This document shows, piece by piece, positions 52,664-62,070 of a stretch of DNA of 64,000 nucleotides. Positions within the stretch are counted from its first letter, which is position 1; each line of letters begins with the position of its first letter. The position numbers and the translations under genes are program-made. The notes beneath the pieces were generated by a model, which saw nothing but the letters and a program-made list of their open reading frames with translations, had not been told where the DNA came from and did no database searches. The stretch covers positions 147,539-211,538 of the forward strand of contig NZ_JAFCLZ010000016.1 of assembly GCF_018130165.1 (NCBI RefSeq), in the 5' to 3' direction. This DNA is from Bradyrhizobium sp. JYMT SZCCT0180 (GTDB lineage: Bacteria > Pseudomonadota > Alphaproteobacteria > Rhizobiales > Xanthobacteraceae).

Positions 52664-54598
52664 ATGAAAATCATCCAGGCATCATGTATGGCCGCACTCA
52701 CGCTCTGTCTGGCGGGTGCGGCGCTTGCCGACGGTTTGCAGACCGCCGCCGGCGATCCCGAGAGCCTCGGATTTTCAGCGCGGCGGTTGGCCCGCATGAC
52801 CTCCTGGTTCGAAGAGCAGACCAGGAGGGGCGATCCCTCCGGCTTTGTGGTCGCGATCGCCCGCGACGGAAAGCTGGCTTATCTGCAGCCGACCGGCTTT
52901 GCCGACCAGGACAAGAAAATCCCGATGCGGCCGGATTCGATCTTCCGCATCGGCTCGATGACCAAGCAGATCACCAGCGTCGCCACCATGATCCTGGTCG
53001 ATGACGGCAAGCTCGAACTCGATGCCCCCGTCGCACAATATCTGCCGGAGTTGAGGGACATGCAGGTCGTCAAGAAGGATCCGGCGACCGGGGATGCAAC
53101 ACTGATCGAGCTCGAGCCTGCCAGGCGTGCGATGACGATCCGCGATCTCCTGCGCAACACGTCCGGCCTTGTCTATGCAAGCCCCGACTATGCCGATCCC
53201 GGATTTGGCAATGCGGCGATCCATGCGCTTTATGGCGTCAGGGCGCCGTTCCGGCGCGACAAGACCATAGCTTCCCTGATCACTGGTCTTGGTACGCTCC
53301 CGCTTCTGCACCAGCCCGGCGAAGTCTGGGAATATTCGGTCGGTTACGACGTGCTCGGCCGCGTCATTGAAGTCGTCTCGGGCCAGACCTTCGACCAGTT
53401 TCTGCAAAGCCGCCTGTTCGCGCCACTGCGGATGATCGATACCGGTTTCCACGTGCCGGAGGACAAGCTCGCCCGTCTCGTCGCCGTGCCGGGCGCGCAG
53501 CCCGCACCGCTGACGGTTGGCGACGTCGCCAAGCCACAAACGTTCTTTTCGGGTGGTGGCGGGATCGTCTCCACGGTGCCGGACTTCCTGCGCTTCTGCC
53601 AGATGCTGCTCAACGACGGCGAGCTTGACGGCGCGCGCATCCTGAAGCCGGAAACGGTCCGGCTGATGACGACAAATTCGCTGCCATCAGAAATGCACAT
53701 GGCGGGACACGAAGCCGGTCCCGCGTTTGGGACGGGGTGGGGGCTCGGCTTCGCGGTTCGCACCAATCCGGATTTCAGTTGGATTCCGGGCGCGGTCGGG
53801 AGCTACAACTGGCAGGGAAGCTGGGGCACGTTCTTCTCGGTCGACCCGGCCGAGAAGCTGATCCTTGTCATGATGATGCAGCGACCGGAGCACCGTGCGA
53901 ACGGATTCTATTTCAACGCAATCCGCCGTCTGCCTTATGCGGCGTTGAAGGTTCCGGAAGTTTCGACGCCCGCCGCGTCAACGCAATTGAACCCGCGCGA
54001 GCTCACGGAATTTGCCGGACGCTACGATTTTGGCGGATCCGTCAGTTCACTGGACAGGCAGACCGCGCTTCTCGTCGACGGTAACGGCTGGACCGGTCTT
54101 GAGTCCGTCGTCGCGGAGACAGATGGCCTGAGGGTGCTCAAGCCGACCAACGGAGGGCCGGCCGCGAGAGCCGGCGTGATGGCGCAAGATCTCATCACTG
54201 CGATCGACGATCGGTCGATCAAGGGCCTCGGCCTGGAAGCGATCTTTCGACGGATTTCGGGTCCGTTCAACGCGCCGATCAAGCTCAGGATCATCAGATA
54301 TGACCAAGTCGATCCACTCGTGATCACCTTTGCCCGGGAAGCGGTGCCGTCACACAGTGTCGAGCTTCAGGTGCGCGTGGCCGACGGCAAGCTTGTGGTT
54401 GAAGCAACGGGCGCCTGGTCGATCCTTGATTTCGACAAGGGCCAGCCAACGCCGGTGGCGGTCCGCTCAAAGGATGAATTCCAGGTCGAGAGTGGCGATC
54501 ATACGCGGATCGCCTTCGTCAGAGACGCCGCCGGCAAAGTCAGCGGCGCGGTTCTCAACCCGGGACCATGGGAGCAACGCGGCGCGCTCGGTCAGTAG
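52664..54598 (+). CDS. Secreted serine hydrolase (class C fold) with C-terminal PDZ domain
   Basis: This 644-residue protein has a signal peptide (MKIIQASCMAALTLCLAGAA then LADG). The class C nucleophile motif is in SIFRIGSMTKQITSVATMIL, the YxN-type motif in GEVWEYSVGYDVLGRVIEVV, and the HxG-like motif in NWQGSWGTFFSVDP. From about 490 it adds a PDZ-like domain (RVLKPTNGGPAARAGVMAQD) and a beta-rich tail. It is likely a periplasmic esterase or peptidase. ATG at 52664 has AAGGG at 7-base spacing. Confidence 0.85.
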   Translation: MKIIQASCMAALTLCLAGAALADGLQTAAGDPESLGFSARRLARMTSWFEEQTRRGDPSGFVVAIARDGKLAYLQPTGFADQDKKIPMRPDSIFRIGSMTKQITSVATMILVDDGKLELDAPVAQYLPELRDMQVVKKDPATGDATLIELEPARRAMTIRDLLRNTSGLVYASPDYADPGFGNAAIHALYGVRAPFRRDKTIASLITGLGTLPLLHQPGEVWEYSVGYDVLGRVIEVVSGQTFDQFLQSRLFAPLRMIDTGFHVPEDKLARLVAVPGAQPAPLTVGDVAKPQTFFSGGGGIVSTVPDFLRFCQMLLNDGELDGARILKPETVRLMTTNSLPSEMHMAGHEAGPAFGTGWGLGFAVRTNPDFSWIPGAVGSYNWQGSWGTFFSVDPAEKLILVMMMQRPEHRANGFYFNAIRRLPYAALKVPEVSTPAASTQLNPRELTEFAGRYDFGGSVSSLDRQTALLVDGNGWTGLESVVAETDGLRVLKPTNGGPAARAGVMAQDLITAIDDRSIKGLGLEAIFRRISGPFNAPIKLRIIRYDQVDPLVITFAREAVPSHSVELQVRVADGKLVVEATGAWSILDFDKGQPTPVAVRSKDEFQVESGDHTRIAFVRDAAGKVSGAVLNPGPWEQRGALGQ

Positions 54599-54626
54599 CG
54601 GCGCACTGAAGGCTGGTGACATGGCG

Positions 54627-54930
54627 GCGGCGCGATGTCGACGATAGCTTTAGTCATCTAGATACCTGCTTGCGACGTCGTCGGATCGCCGGACGGGTGG
54701 TCGTGCACCAGGATCAGCGCGGTCGCGGATAATTCCAGCGTGCTTGATTACCTCACGCGATAGACCGGGGTCTGGTCGACGGTGCCGGTCTGTTGCACCT
54801 CGTCCGTAATCAGCTGGTTGCGTTTGTGGAGGAACAGCAGGCGAAACGGTTCCTTGTCGGGATCGTTCCTGGCGGGCATCAGCGCCGAGCATGCCGCCCC
54901 GACCAGCTTTGCACCCCTGAAGTGCGGGGC
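54627..54930 (-). pseudogene. radC remnant with internal deletion
   Basis: This stretch aligns with the intact radC gene at 56818-57537 in the same orientation. Bases 54627-54860 match about 56900-57134, and 54861-54930 match about 57509-57582, so some 375 bases are missing between. It has frameshifts and stop codons and lacks the last 80 or so bases. It ends in the sequence CTGAAGTGCGGGGC shared with the region upstream of the intact gene. Confidence 0.85.
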
Positions 54931-55086
54931 AAGCGTGCATGAACGGAGGTAGATCATTGGGCCGCGGTTTCCTGGCCGCGCGGAGCAGCCAGACGGGATC
55001 GCGCTTGGAAATCAGGTCACGGTCGACGTATCAACGTCGGACTGCACAGGCCGCCGACGTCACGGCTGTCTCTGGCGCCTGGATCA

Positions 55087-56256
55087 TCATTGAGAAATAA
55101 GCGGACGCAGGTTCTGACGCACTGGTCGTGTCTCTTGTGCCGCTCCGGCGGGTGCCGCTCTGGCTGGTGCCGCTTTGGCGGGCGCTACAGTTGCTGTCCC
55201 ACGTCGTGCGGGGACGCTTTGAGATGTCGTTACCACAACCCGGCGGTCCGCATACTTAGGTGCAAATTCATCAGCGTAACTGATGCAATAGACTTCGGGA
55301 GCTGTGAAACGCAACTGCTTGAATGTGTTCTCCCTCGATCGGGCATCTTGGACGCAAAGGTTGTAACGCGCTCGCCAAGGCGCAGGCCGCTCGAATGGTG
55401 CATTCAGATCTCCATCGATACGAACAACCCCTGTGATCGCGCTAGGTGGATCCTGCTGCGGAAACGCAAGGCTAATGGTCAGTTTGTGAATGTCCAGACG
55501 CGAAGCGCTGACGCCAGCTGTCCCTGACACGACCCGAAACTGGTTCGACACGGGCTCCAGTTTGACGGTGGCATCGGCGCCGACGCTGGCCTGTGTCGTG
55601 AAAGTCATCGTGTCGACAAAATTGTCCTTGGCTCCACCTTGATCGTCGATATCGATGAATGTCTCGACAACCCGACCAACTCCGATCGATCCAGTCAGCG
55701 GATAGACGAAGTGTTCTGACCTCGGCCAAGGGTGCTTGTTGCACAGCTCCGTATCGGTGATCAGGTCTTCCCAGTTGTCCTCGGTGCCGAATACGCGCGA
55801 ACCTTGGCGTGTCAGGTCGAGCGCCCCCGCAGCCTCAGCGTCAAGCACATTCGACGTCAACCAGGGAAGTCTGAATCCCGCACTTGCACCGGTCTTGTTG
55901 TTCTCGGTGATGTTGAAGTCAAACGAATAAACCACCGCAACCTTTGCCAACCGCAGCAGTTTTATTACCCATCGGTCCAAGGGGAGCTTTGCCTTTTCCT
56001 TATCTTTCTCCTCCGCCTTCGCCTTCTCGAGTCGCTTCGCCTCTTTAATCAGCCTTTTGATATCCTCCTCGTTAGATGTTCGAGTGATGATGCCTTTGTC
56101 CAACATATGAAGAAGAACCGCATTTCTCACCTCGCAACGACCGTAGCGAACGATCTTCTCGGTGCTGTATATGCTCACGTCGTCAGGAATGGGATAAAGA
56201 GAACAGCCGGCGAGCCCTCCAGCGAAAATACAACCGACCCAGTTGAGCATACGCAT
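55087..56256 (-). CDS. Lipoprotein of unknown function
   Basis: This 389-residue protein has a lipoprotein signal with lipobox GGLAGCSLYP (Cys at about 17). A Lys/Glu-rich helical stretch (RLIKEAKRLEKAKAEEKDKE, about 67-86) and a beta-rich domain follow, then a Pro/Ala-rich tail (about 355-385). I do not recognise the family. GGGAG lies 6 bases before the ATG at 56256. Base composition is lower in GC than its neighbours, and it is flanked by two radC copies, which suggests horizontal gain. Confidence 0.7.
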   Translation of the reverse strand: MRMLNWVGCIFAGGLAGCSLYPIPDDVSIYSTEKIVRYGRCEVRNAVLLHMLDKGIITRTSNEEDIKRLIKEAKRLEKAKAEEKDKEKAKLPLDRWVIKLLRLAKVAVVYSFDFNITENNKTGASAGFRLPWLTSNVLDAEAAGALDLTRQGSRVFGTEDNWEDLITDTELCNKHPWPRSEHFVYPLTGSIGVGRVVETFIDIDDQGGAKDNFVDTMTFTTQASVGADATVKLEPVSNQFRVVSGTAGVSASRLDIHKLTISLAFPQQDPPSAITGVVRIDGDLNAPFERPAPWRARYNLCVQDARSRENTFKQLRFTAPEVYCISYADEFAPKYADRRVVVTTSQSVPARRGTATVAPAKAAPARAAPAGAAQETRPVRQNLRPLISQ

Positions 56257-56289
56257 ACGCCGCTCCCTCATCAGTCACACCGTCAGTAG

Positions 56290-56817
56290 TCGTGCACGCA
56301 ACCTCTCTTGCACATGGAGCTTCGATACGGGCGATCGTGCTCTCGCGTGCGCCACGCCAGGCTAGCGCACGCCGCGAAACTGATAATTAAATGCAATGCA
56401 CCCATAGCGTGTCCATGCGAGCTTCACGCGTCAAGCTCAAAAGCCTTCCTCGGACTGTTTGGCTTGGCGTGTCGCAATTCGGCCACAGGCGATCCCAGGC
56501 TGGATTACTAACACGCTTCATTGGGACAACGCGGACAGGTCACACGCGAGCGTGCGATGATTTCGGTAGTTTGCAAGGCGTCAGCGAGCTCTGCCACCGA
56601 TGGCGAAGCCAACTCGTGCAAAGAAGCCGGTGAAGGAAAGGAGGCAAACAAAAAAGGTCGCCGCAGCTCTGGGGAGGCACCCTGAAGGGAGGCGGTCCGG
56701 ACGAACAACATGAAGAGGGAAGCACGCGCAATGCCGGCGCCTTTCGGTTAGCAAGGGTAAGAGTCACAGCTGGATTGAAAGAATGCAGCTCCCTGATGAG
56801 GGTTACAATTTCGGCGG
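56290..56817. other. Non-coding stretch between the lipoprotein gene and radC
   Basis: This 528-base region has lower GC than the window average and no supported gene. Frames here are short, overlap on both strands and lack homology. It may be the remains of the event that duplicated radC. Confidence 0.4.
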
Positions 56818-57537
56818 CTAAATCAGCCGTAACCCCTTCAAACTCGCATGGCCGTTCTTGCCGACGATGATGTGGTCGTGCACGGAGATGCCGAGCGGAG
56901 CGGCGATGTCGACGATTGCCTTGGTCATCTGGATGTCGGCCTGCGACGGCGTCGGATCGCCGGAGGGGTGGTTGTGCACCAGGATCAGCGCGGTCGCGGA
57001 CAATTCCAGCGCGCGCTTGATCACCTCGCGCGGATAGACCGGGGTGTGGTCGACGGTGCCGGTCTGTTGCACCTCGTCCGCAATCAGCTGGTTGCGCTTG
57101 TCGAGGAACAGCAGGCGAAACTGTTCCTTGTCGGCGAATGCCATGCTGCTGCGGCAATAGCCGATCACGTCGTTCCAGGACGACAGCGCGATGCTGCGCT
57201 TGATCTCGCCTTTTGCCACCCGGCTCGCGGCGGCCGCGAGCAGCTTGATCTGGTGGACGGACGCATCGCCGATCCCATCGACTTCGCGCAGCCGCGCTTC
57301 CGGCGCGTGGACGACTTCGGCAAACGAGCCGAACTTCTTCAGGAGTAACTTGGCCAGCGGCTTGGTGTCGCGCCGGGGCAGGGCGGGGAATAGCGCCATC
57401 TCCAGCAGCTCATAATCGCTGAGCGCGTCCGGCCCGGCGCTGTAGAAGCGCTCGCGCAGCCGCTCGCGATGGCCGTGGTAATGCGGCGTCTCGGCGGGCT
57501 CGGCATTGGGATCGTGCGGCTTGGCGGGCATCGGCAT
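56818..57537 (-). CDS. radC: RadC family protein (JAB/MPN domain)
   Basis: This protein of about 239 residues has an N-terminal helix-hairpin-helix part (GHRERLRERFYSAGPDALSD, FGSFAEVVHAPEARLREVDG). A C-terminal MPN/JAMM domain carries the zinc site LILVHNHPSGDPTPSQAD and HDHIIVGKNGHASLKG. The protein is probably a metal-dependent peptidase or DNA-associated protein; its repair role is disputed. The start at 57537 (MPMPAKPHDPN) has no clear ribosome site; 57531 is also possible, and the longer GTG frame to 57618 runs into a terminator hairpin. Confidence 0.87.
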   Translation of the reverse strand: MPMPAKPHDPNAEPAETPHYHGHRERLRERFYSAGPDALSDYELLEMALFPALPRRDTKPLAKLLLKKFGSFAEVVHAPEARLREVDGIGDASVHQIKLLAAAASRVAKGEIKRSIALSSWNDVIGYCRSSMAFADKEQFRLLFLDKRNQLIADEVQQTGTVDHTPVYPREVIKRALELSATALILVHNHPSGDPTPSQADIQMTKAIVDIAAPLGISVHDHIIVGKNGHASLKGLRLI

Positions 57538-57608
57538 CAAGCATGCCGTGCCGGCCAGCTTTTGCAACTCTGAAGTGCGGGGCGGCGGTGGATTTCGGAC
57601 AGAGAAAA

Positions 57609-57631
57609 GGCGCCGCACGAAATGCGGCGCC
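57609..57631. terminator. Bidirectional intrinsic terminator
   Basis: A perfect 9-bp stem GGCGCCGCA/TGCGGCGCC with a CGAAA loop lies 24 bases after the MBL-fold gene stop on the minus strand, followed there by TTTTCTCT. On the plus strand CTCTGTTTT follows. Confidence 0.75.
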
Positions 57632-57655
57632 CTCTGTTTTCTGACGACCTCGCTA

Positions 57656-58615
57656 TCAGGCCTTCACGGCCGCGAACGCATAGCCGTTGCCATCCTTCGT
57701 CAGGGTACCGACATTCGGGAAGCCGAAATGATAGCCGGCGATCATGCCCTTCTCGGCGATGATACGATCGAACAGAGCGCGGCGCGTGGCTTCCGCCTTC
57801 GGGCCATCGGCATCGAAGCTGGAGAACCAGCCGGGATTCCTGACGAACAGCTGGTGCATGCCGGTGACGTCGCTCTGGATGAAGAGCTGCTGTCCACCGG
57901 AGGCCACCAGGAACGACATGTGTCCGACGGTATGGCCAGGCGTGGCGATCGCCTTGACGCCGGGCGCGAGGTCGGCGCCGTCATTATATTGCTTGATGTT
58001 CTTCCAGGTCGGGAACGTCGCCTGGATGCGCTTGACCATCGGACGGTTGGCTTCAGGCACCTTCTCCACCAGCGCCGGATCGGTCCAGTACTTGAACTCG
58101 ACCTCGGGCATCATGATTTCAGCGTTCGGGAACACCTGCGCGTTGGTCTCCTTCACCCACAGGCCGGAGATGTGGTCGCCATGGAAATGCGAGATCACGA
58201 CCGTGGAGACGGTCGCGGGATCGAGGCCGGCGGCCTTCATGTTGTCGGCGAGTTTGCCGACCGTGGCCGGACCGTTGCCGCCGAAGCCGGTATCGAACAG
58301 CACGACCTTGCCGCCGGTCCGGATCGCCGTGACGGTAAAGGGGTTGTCGATCTTGTCCGGCCCGATGCCCGCCGCGGTCAGCGCCTTCTTGACGTCGTCG
58401 AGCGAGGCATTCTTGACCATGGCTTCAGTGACGGTGCGCTCGACGGAGCCCTCATGCAGGCTGAACACCTCGATGTCGCCGACCTTGTATTTGAGGCTGT
58501 CCGCGGCGCGCTGCGCGTGCGCCGCATCGATGAACGAAACCGGTCCCTTGAGGCCGAAAACGAGCGCGGCTCCCGTGCTCCCGAGAATCAGATCTCTGCG
58601 TGAAATCTCGAACAT
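57656..58615 (-). CDS. MBL-fold metallo-hydrolase, Tat-exported
   Basis: This 319-residue protein has a twin-Arg signal (EISRRDLILGSTGAALVFG) and a metallo-beta-lactamase core: VVISHFHGDHISGLW (HxHxDH), ATPGHTVGHMSFL, and a C-terminal His in AGYHFGFPNVG. It probably binds two zinc ions in the periplasm. It resembles N-acyl homoserine lactonase-like and quinol-linked MBL enzymes; the substrate is unknown. AAGGGAG lies 8 bases before the ATG. Confidence 0.87.
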   Translation of the reverse strand: MFEISRRDLILGSTGAALVFGLKGPVSFIDAAHAQRAADSLKYKVGDIEVFSLHEGSVERTVTEAMVKNASLDDVKKALTAAGIGPDKIDNPFTVTAIRTGGKVVLFDTGFGGNGPATVGKLADNMKAAGLDPATVSTVVISHFHGDHISGLWVKETNAQVFPNAEIMMPEVEFKYWTDPALVEKVPEANRPMVKRIQATFPTWKNIKQYNDGADLAPGVKAIATPGHTVGHMSFLVASGGQQLFIQSDVTGMHQLFVRNPGWFSSFDADGPKAEATRRALFDRIIAEKGMIAGYHFGFPNVGTLTKDGNGYAFAAVKA

Positions 58616-58846
58616 TGTTCTTGCTCCCTTGGTTGATCGCCCGTCGGAAGCCCTGACCGAGAGCGTCCGCGTGAGTTCTACACCGTCGCGCGCGGCGTAT
58701 TCCGCAGGGATTCAAGTTAAAGGACCGGCATCTTGCCGCAGGATATTGAGAACGATTTGCAACTAGGATTGTGGCCATCGTCCTCATGGCGTCGGCATCC
58801 AGTATTTCGTGCCGTTGCAATCATGAATTGCCGCAACGGTAGGAAA

Positions 58847-59536
58847 TCAGTTGGCCGGGGTTTCCATCCACCCGATGATCTCCTCGACCTGATGCAGGTC
58901 GATGGCCACGCCGATGCAAAGCGCCGCAATCTCCGGCGTCGGCGCTACCACATCCGGCACCATGATCACCATGGCGCCGCTGGCGTGCGCCGCGCGCACG
59001 CCGTTGAAGGAATCTTCGAGGATCAGGCAATCGCTGACCTCGAACCCCAGCGCCGACATCGCCTTCAGGTGAACGTCCGGATGCGGCTTGCCGCGGGCCA
59101 CGTCGTCTCGCGTGGCGACGCTGCGGAAGAAATGCTCGATCTCGCAGTGGTTCAGATGATGAAGCGCTTCCTTCCGCGTCATCGAGGTCCCGACTGCCAT
59201 CGGCATGTCCGCCCGTGCCAGCGCTTTCAGCAATTCTGAAGCGCCGGCCTTCAAGGGAACGCCGGCGTTCAGTATCGGGCCAAGCCGTGCCGAGACTGCC
59301 GCCATATAGGCAGGGAGCGGAAACGCCGCGCCATGGTCGGCACGAAGCTGCGTCTCCAACTCCGCGCCGAGCAGCCCGACCAGCGACAGCACATAGTCTT
59401 TCGAGACGACGTGTCCGACATCACGGCCGGCCTCGACCATGGCGCTGACATAGGCGGGAATGGTGTCGATCAGCAGGCCGTCCATATCGAAGACGACGGC
59501 CTTCGGCCTGCGGGGTAAGGTTACGCGCCGGTCCAA
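58847..59536 (-). CDS. HAD family phosphatase
   Basis: This 229-residue HAD hydrolase has the nucleophile motif AVVFDMDGLLIDTIPAYVSA, motif II VGTSMTRKEALHHL and motif III/IV GKPHPDVHLKAMSALGFE then CLILEDSFNGVRAAHASGA. It is similar to beta-phosphoglucomutase-like phosphatases. The only start in frame before motif I is a TTG at 59536, directly after the map stop, so translation probably couples to map. No ATG is available upstream. Confidence 0.83.
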   Translation of the reverse strand: MDRRVTLPRRPKAVVFDMDGLLIDTIPAYVSAMVEAGRDVGHVVSKDYVLSLVGLLGAELETQLRADHGAAFPLPAYMAAVSARLGPILNAGVPLKAGASELLKALARADMPMAVGTSMTRKEALHHLNHCEIEHFFRSVATRDDVARGKPHPDVHLKAMSALGFEVSDCLILEDSFNGVRAAHASGAMVIMVPDVVAPTPEIAALCIGVAIDLHQVEEIIGWMETPAN

Positions 59537-60361
59537 TTATGCCTTGGCTAAAGGCTTCTCGGCGTGGCGTTGCGACAGCGTGAAAATTTCGACGCCATCA
59601 GCGGTTACGCCGACCGAATGCTCGAACTGCGCCGACAGCGAGCGGTCGCGCGTGACAGCGGTCCAGCCGTCGGACAGGATCTTCACATGCGGCTTGCCGA
59701 GATTGATCATCGGCTCGATGGTGAAGAACATGCCGGGCTTCAGCGCCACGCCTTCGCCGGGCCGGCCGATATGGATGATGTTCGGCTCGTCGTGGAACAT
59801 GCGCCCCAAGCCATGGCCGCAGAAATCGCGCACCACGCTCATGCCTTGCGGCTCCACAAAACTCTGGATGGCGTGGCCGATGTCGCCGGTGGTGGCGCCG
59901 GGTTTTACGGCGGCAATGCCGCGCATCATCGCCTCATAGGTGACCTCGATCAGCCGCTCGGCCTTGCGGGCGATCGGGCCGATCACATACATGCGGCTGG
60001 AATCGCCATACCAGCCGTCGACGATGAAGGTGACGTCGATATTGACGATGTCGCCTTCCTTCAGCGCGCGGTCGCCGGGCATGCCGTGGCAGACCACGTG
60101 ATTGATCGAGGTGCAGGTCGAATAGCGGTAGCCGCGATACATCAGCGTCGCCGGATAGGCGCCATGGCTGAAAGCAAAATCGCGGACGAATTCGTCGATC
60201 CGCGAGGTGGGAATACCTTCCTTGACGATGTCGGTGAGCTCGTCGAGGCATTTGGCGACCAGGGCGCCCGCCTTGCGCATGCCGGCGAAACCGCTCGCGC
60301 CATGCAGCTTGATCTGTCCGGTCTTTCGCAAGGAGGTATCTGTTGCTTCGATATAGCTCAT
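59537..60361 (-). CDS. map: Type I methionine aminopeptidase
   Basis: This protein of about 274 residues is full length for MetAP-I. Metal and active-site residues are in SINHVVCHGMPGDRALKEGD (His), DIVNIDVTFIVDGWYGDSSR (two Asp), VVRDFCGHGLGRMFHDEPNI (His), FFTIEPMINLG (Glu) and QFEHSVGVT (Glu). It removes the initiator Met from new proteins. The ATG at 60361 (MSYIEATDTSL) is preferred to a TTG at 60394. Confidence 0.93.
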   Translation of the reverse strand: MSYIEATDTSLRKTGQIKLHGASGFAGMRKAGALVAKCLDELTDIVKEGIPTSRIDEFVRDFAFSHGAYPATLMYRGYRYSTCTSINHVVCHGMPGDRALKEGDIVNIDVTFIVDGWYGDSSRMYVIGPIARKAERLIEVTYEAMMRGIAAVKPGATTGDIGHAIQSFVEPQGMSVVRDFCGHGLGRMFHDEPNIIHIGRPGEGVALKPGMFFTIEPMINLGKPHVKILSDGWTAVTRDRSLSAQFEHSVGVTADGVEIFTLSQRHAEKPLAKA

Positions 60362-60479
60362 GGGCGGGTCATGCTTCGGAATTGAGGGCGTCAAAGGCTG
60401 ATTTGCAGCCTAATTTAATGATCGCAGCCAGCAGTGCAAGCCAAGGTTGGAGGGCTGGAGGGCATCTAAACGCTTGATT

Positions 60480-61796
60480 TCAGCTGGAAACCTCCACCAC
60501 GGATTCGACCGGCAGCGCGCCGCCCCGGACCCGGATTTCACGCACCGGATAGGGAACCCGGATGCCCTCGCGCTTGAAGGCGTCCCACAGCGCCAGCATC
60601 ACGTCGCTCTTCACGGTGTCCATGCCGTCGGGGTCCGCGATCCAGAAGGTCAGGGAGAATTTCATCCCGGCCTCGGCGAATTCGGTCAGGATGCAGTTCG
60701 GCGGCTTGTTCTTGATGGCGCGGGGCGCGGCCGAGGCGATCTCGATGGCCAGCTTGCAGACCAGCCGCGGATCGGCGTCGTAATTGGTCCCGAACAGCAC
60801 CTTCACCAGCGTGTTCTTGTCGGTATAGGTCCAGTTCACGACCTTCTGCGTCACGAGATCCTCGTTCGGGATCAGGAATTCGCGGCCGTCGCCGGCGGCG
60901 ACCGAGATGTAGCGCGTCTTCATCGCACTGATCCGGCCCGAGCTGTCGCCGATGGTGACGAGATCGCCGGGTTTTACCGACTTGTCCGCCAGCAGGATGA
61001 TGCCCGAGATGAAGTTGGCGACGATCTTCTGCAGGCCGATACCGATACCGACGCCGACCGCACCGGAGAATACCGCGAGCGCGGACAAATTGATGCCGAC
61101 GGTGCTGAGCGCGATGATGATCGCCAGCACCATCAGGCCCATGCGGATCATCTTCACCAGCAGCACCTGGATCGACGGCGTCAGGTCCGCGGAACGGGTG
61201 ATGCGGCTTTCGACGAAATTGCTGGCGATGTTGGTCAGCCACAGCGCCACGATCAGCAGGGCGCCGAGCTTGATCAGGACCAGCGGCGTCAGCCGCAATC
61301 CGCCGAGCACGATTGAGGCCGCATCCGAATCCAGCAAGTCCAGCGTCGGTTGCAGCTGGCCGACGACGCTGAGCGCTGCGACCAGCCACGCCGACAGCGA
61401 CACCAGGCGGACGATGAACTCGTTGCGAATGACCGATGTCACGAGGCGAATGACCAGCCAGGCCAGCGCCAGCTTGGCGGAGACCGCCAGCAGATAGCTG
61501 CGGCTCGGCCAGGTCGAATGGTACATCGTGATGCGGGCGGCGATCATCAGGACGGCGAACACCGCGGTGGAAGCACTGAAGACCAGCACGCGGGCGAAGT
61601 GTCTGAGCGGCAGCGGCAAGCCCATCGCGAACGAGGTCATGTCGACCCGCGAACGAATCGCCGCGTCGCTTGCATAGGCGATGCCTGCGCCGGCGAGGAT
61701 CAGGCCAAATTGCAGATAGAACCAGGGTGAGGTGACTTCCGCGCCGAGCGACCGCGCGGTGGTGTGCAGCAACTCGATAATCTCTTTCGGATCCAT
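60480..61796 (-). CDS. MscS-family mechanosensitive ion channel
   Basis: This 438-residue protein has several N-terminal membrane helices, a pore-lining segment rich in Gly/Ala (LSALAVFSGAVGVGIGIGLQ then KIVANFISGIILLADKSVKP) and a cytoplasmic beta and alpha/beta cage (GDLVTIGDSSGRISAMKTRY, ISVAAGDGREFLIPNEDLV). It should open under membrane tension to release solutes on osmotic downshock. The ATG at 61796 is chosen over a TTG 12 codons upstream. Confidence 0.9.
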   Translation of the reverse strand: MDPKEIIELLHTTARSLGAEVTSPWFYLQFGLILAGAGIAYASDAAIRSRVDMTSFAMGLPLPLRHFARVLVFSASTAVFAVLMIAARITMYHSTWPSRSYLLAVSAKLALAWLVIRLVTSVIRNEFIVRLVSLSAWLVAALSVVGQLQPTLDLLDSDAASIVLGGLRLTPLVLIKLGALLIVALWLTNIASNFVESRITRSADLTPSIQVLLVKMIRMGLMVLAIIIALSTVGINLSALAVFSGAVGVGIGIGLQKIVANFISGIILLADKSVKPGDLVTIGDSSGRISAMKTRYISVAAGDGREFLIPNEDLVTQKVVNWTYTDKNTLVKVLFGTNYDADPRLVCKLAIEIASAAPRAIKNKPPNCILTEFAEAGMKFSLTFWIADPDGMDTVKSDVMLALWDAFKREGIRVPYPVREIRVRGGALPVESVVEVSS

Positions 61797-62070
61797 CGGC
61801 AAAATCTCGTTCGGGGCCAGCTTGCCTATCAAGCCGCCCCATCATGCAAAATTGATTCGAAGCGCAGGCAGATTCCCACAAGCACGCTGCGGATGCCATC
61901 GATACCGGACGTCCGCAAGGGCAAGTTAGGCCGATAAACCGGGCACATTGCCGCTATCTGGAGAAATGGGTTGGCGTTCAACTGTGGCGACGATAAGGAT
62001 GCAATTGCAAGTATTTGCCCAACGTTGCAGGGCTGCAAATCTTCTCTAGATTCGAGGCTTCCCTCAATTC

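Noticed and set aside
54650..54940. 96-residue open frame as a gene
   Set aside because: It reads the radC remnant in a wrong frame.
54599..56817. Insertion sequence or integrase between the radC copies
   Set aside because: I looked for transposase motifs, terminal inverted repeats and target duplications and found none.
56540..57157. 205-residue open frame overlapping the 3' end of radC
   Set aside because: It runs out of register through the radC coding region and into non-coding DNA, with Arg/Pro-rich shadow composition.
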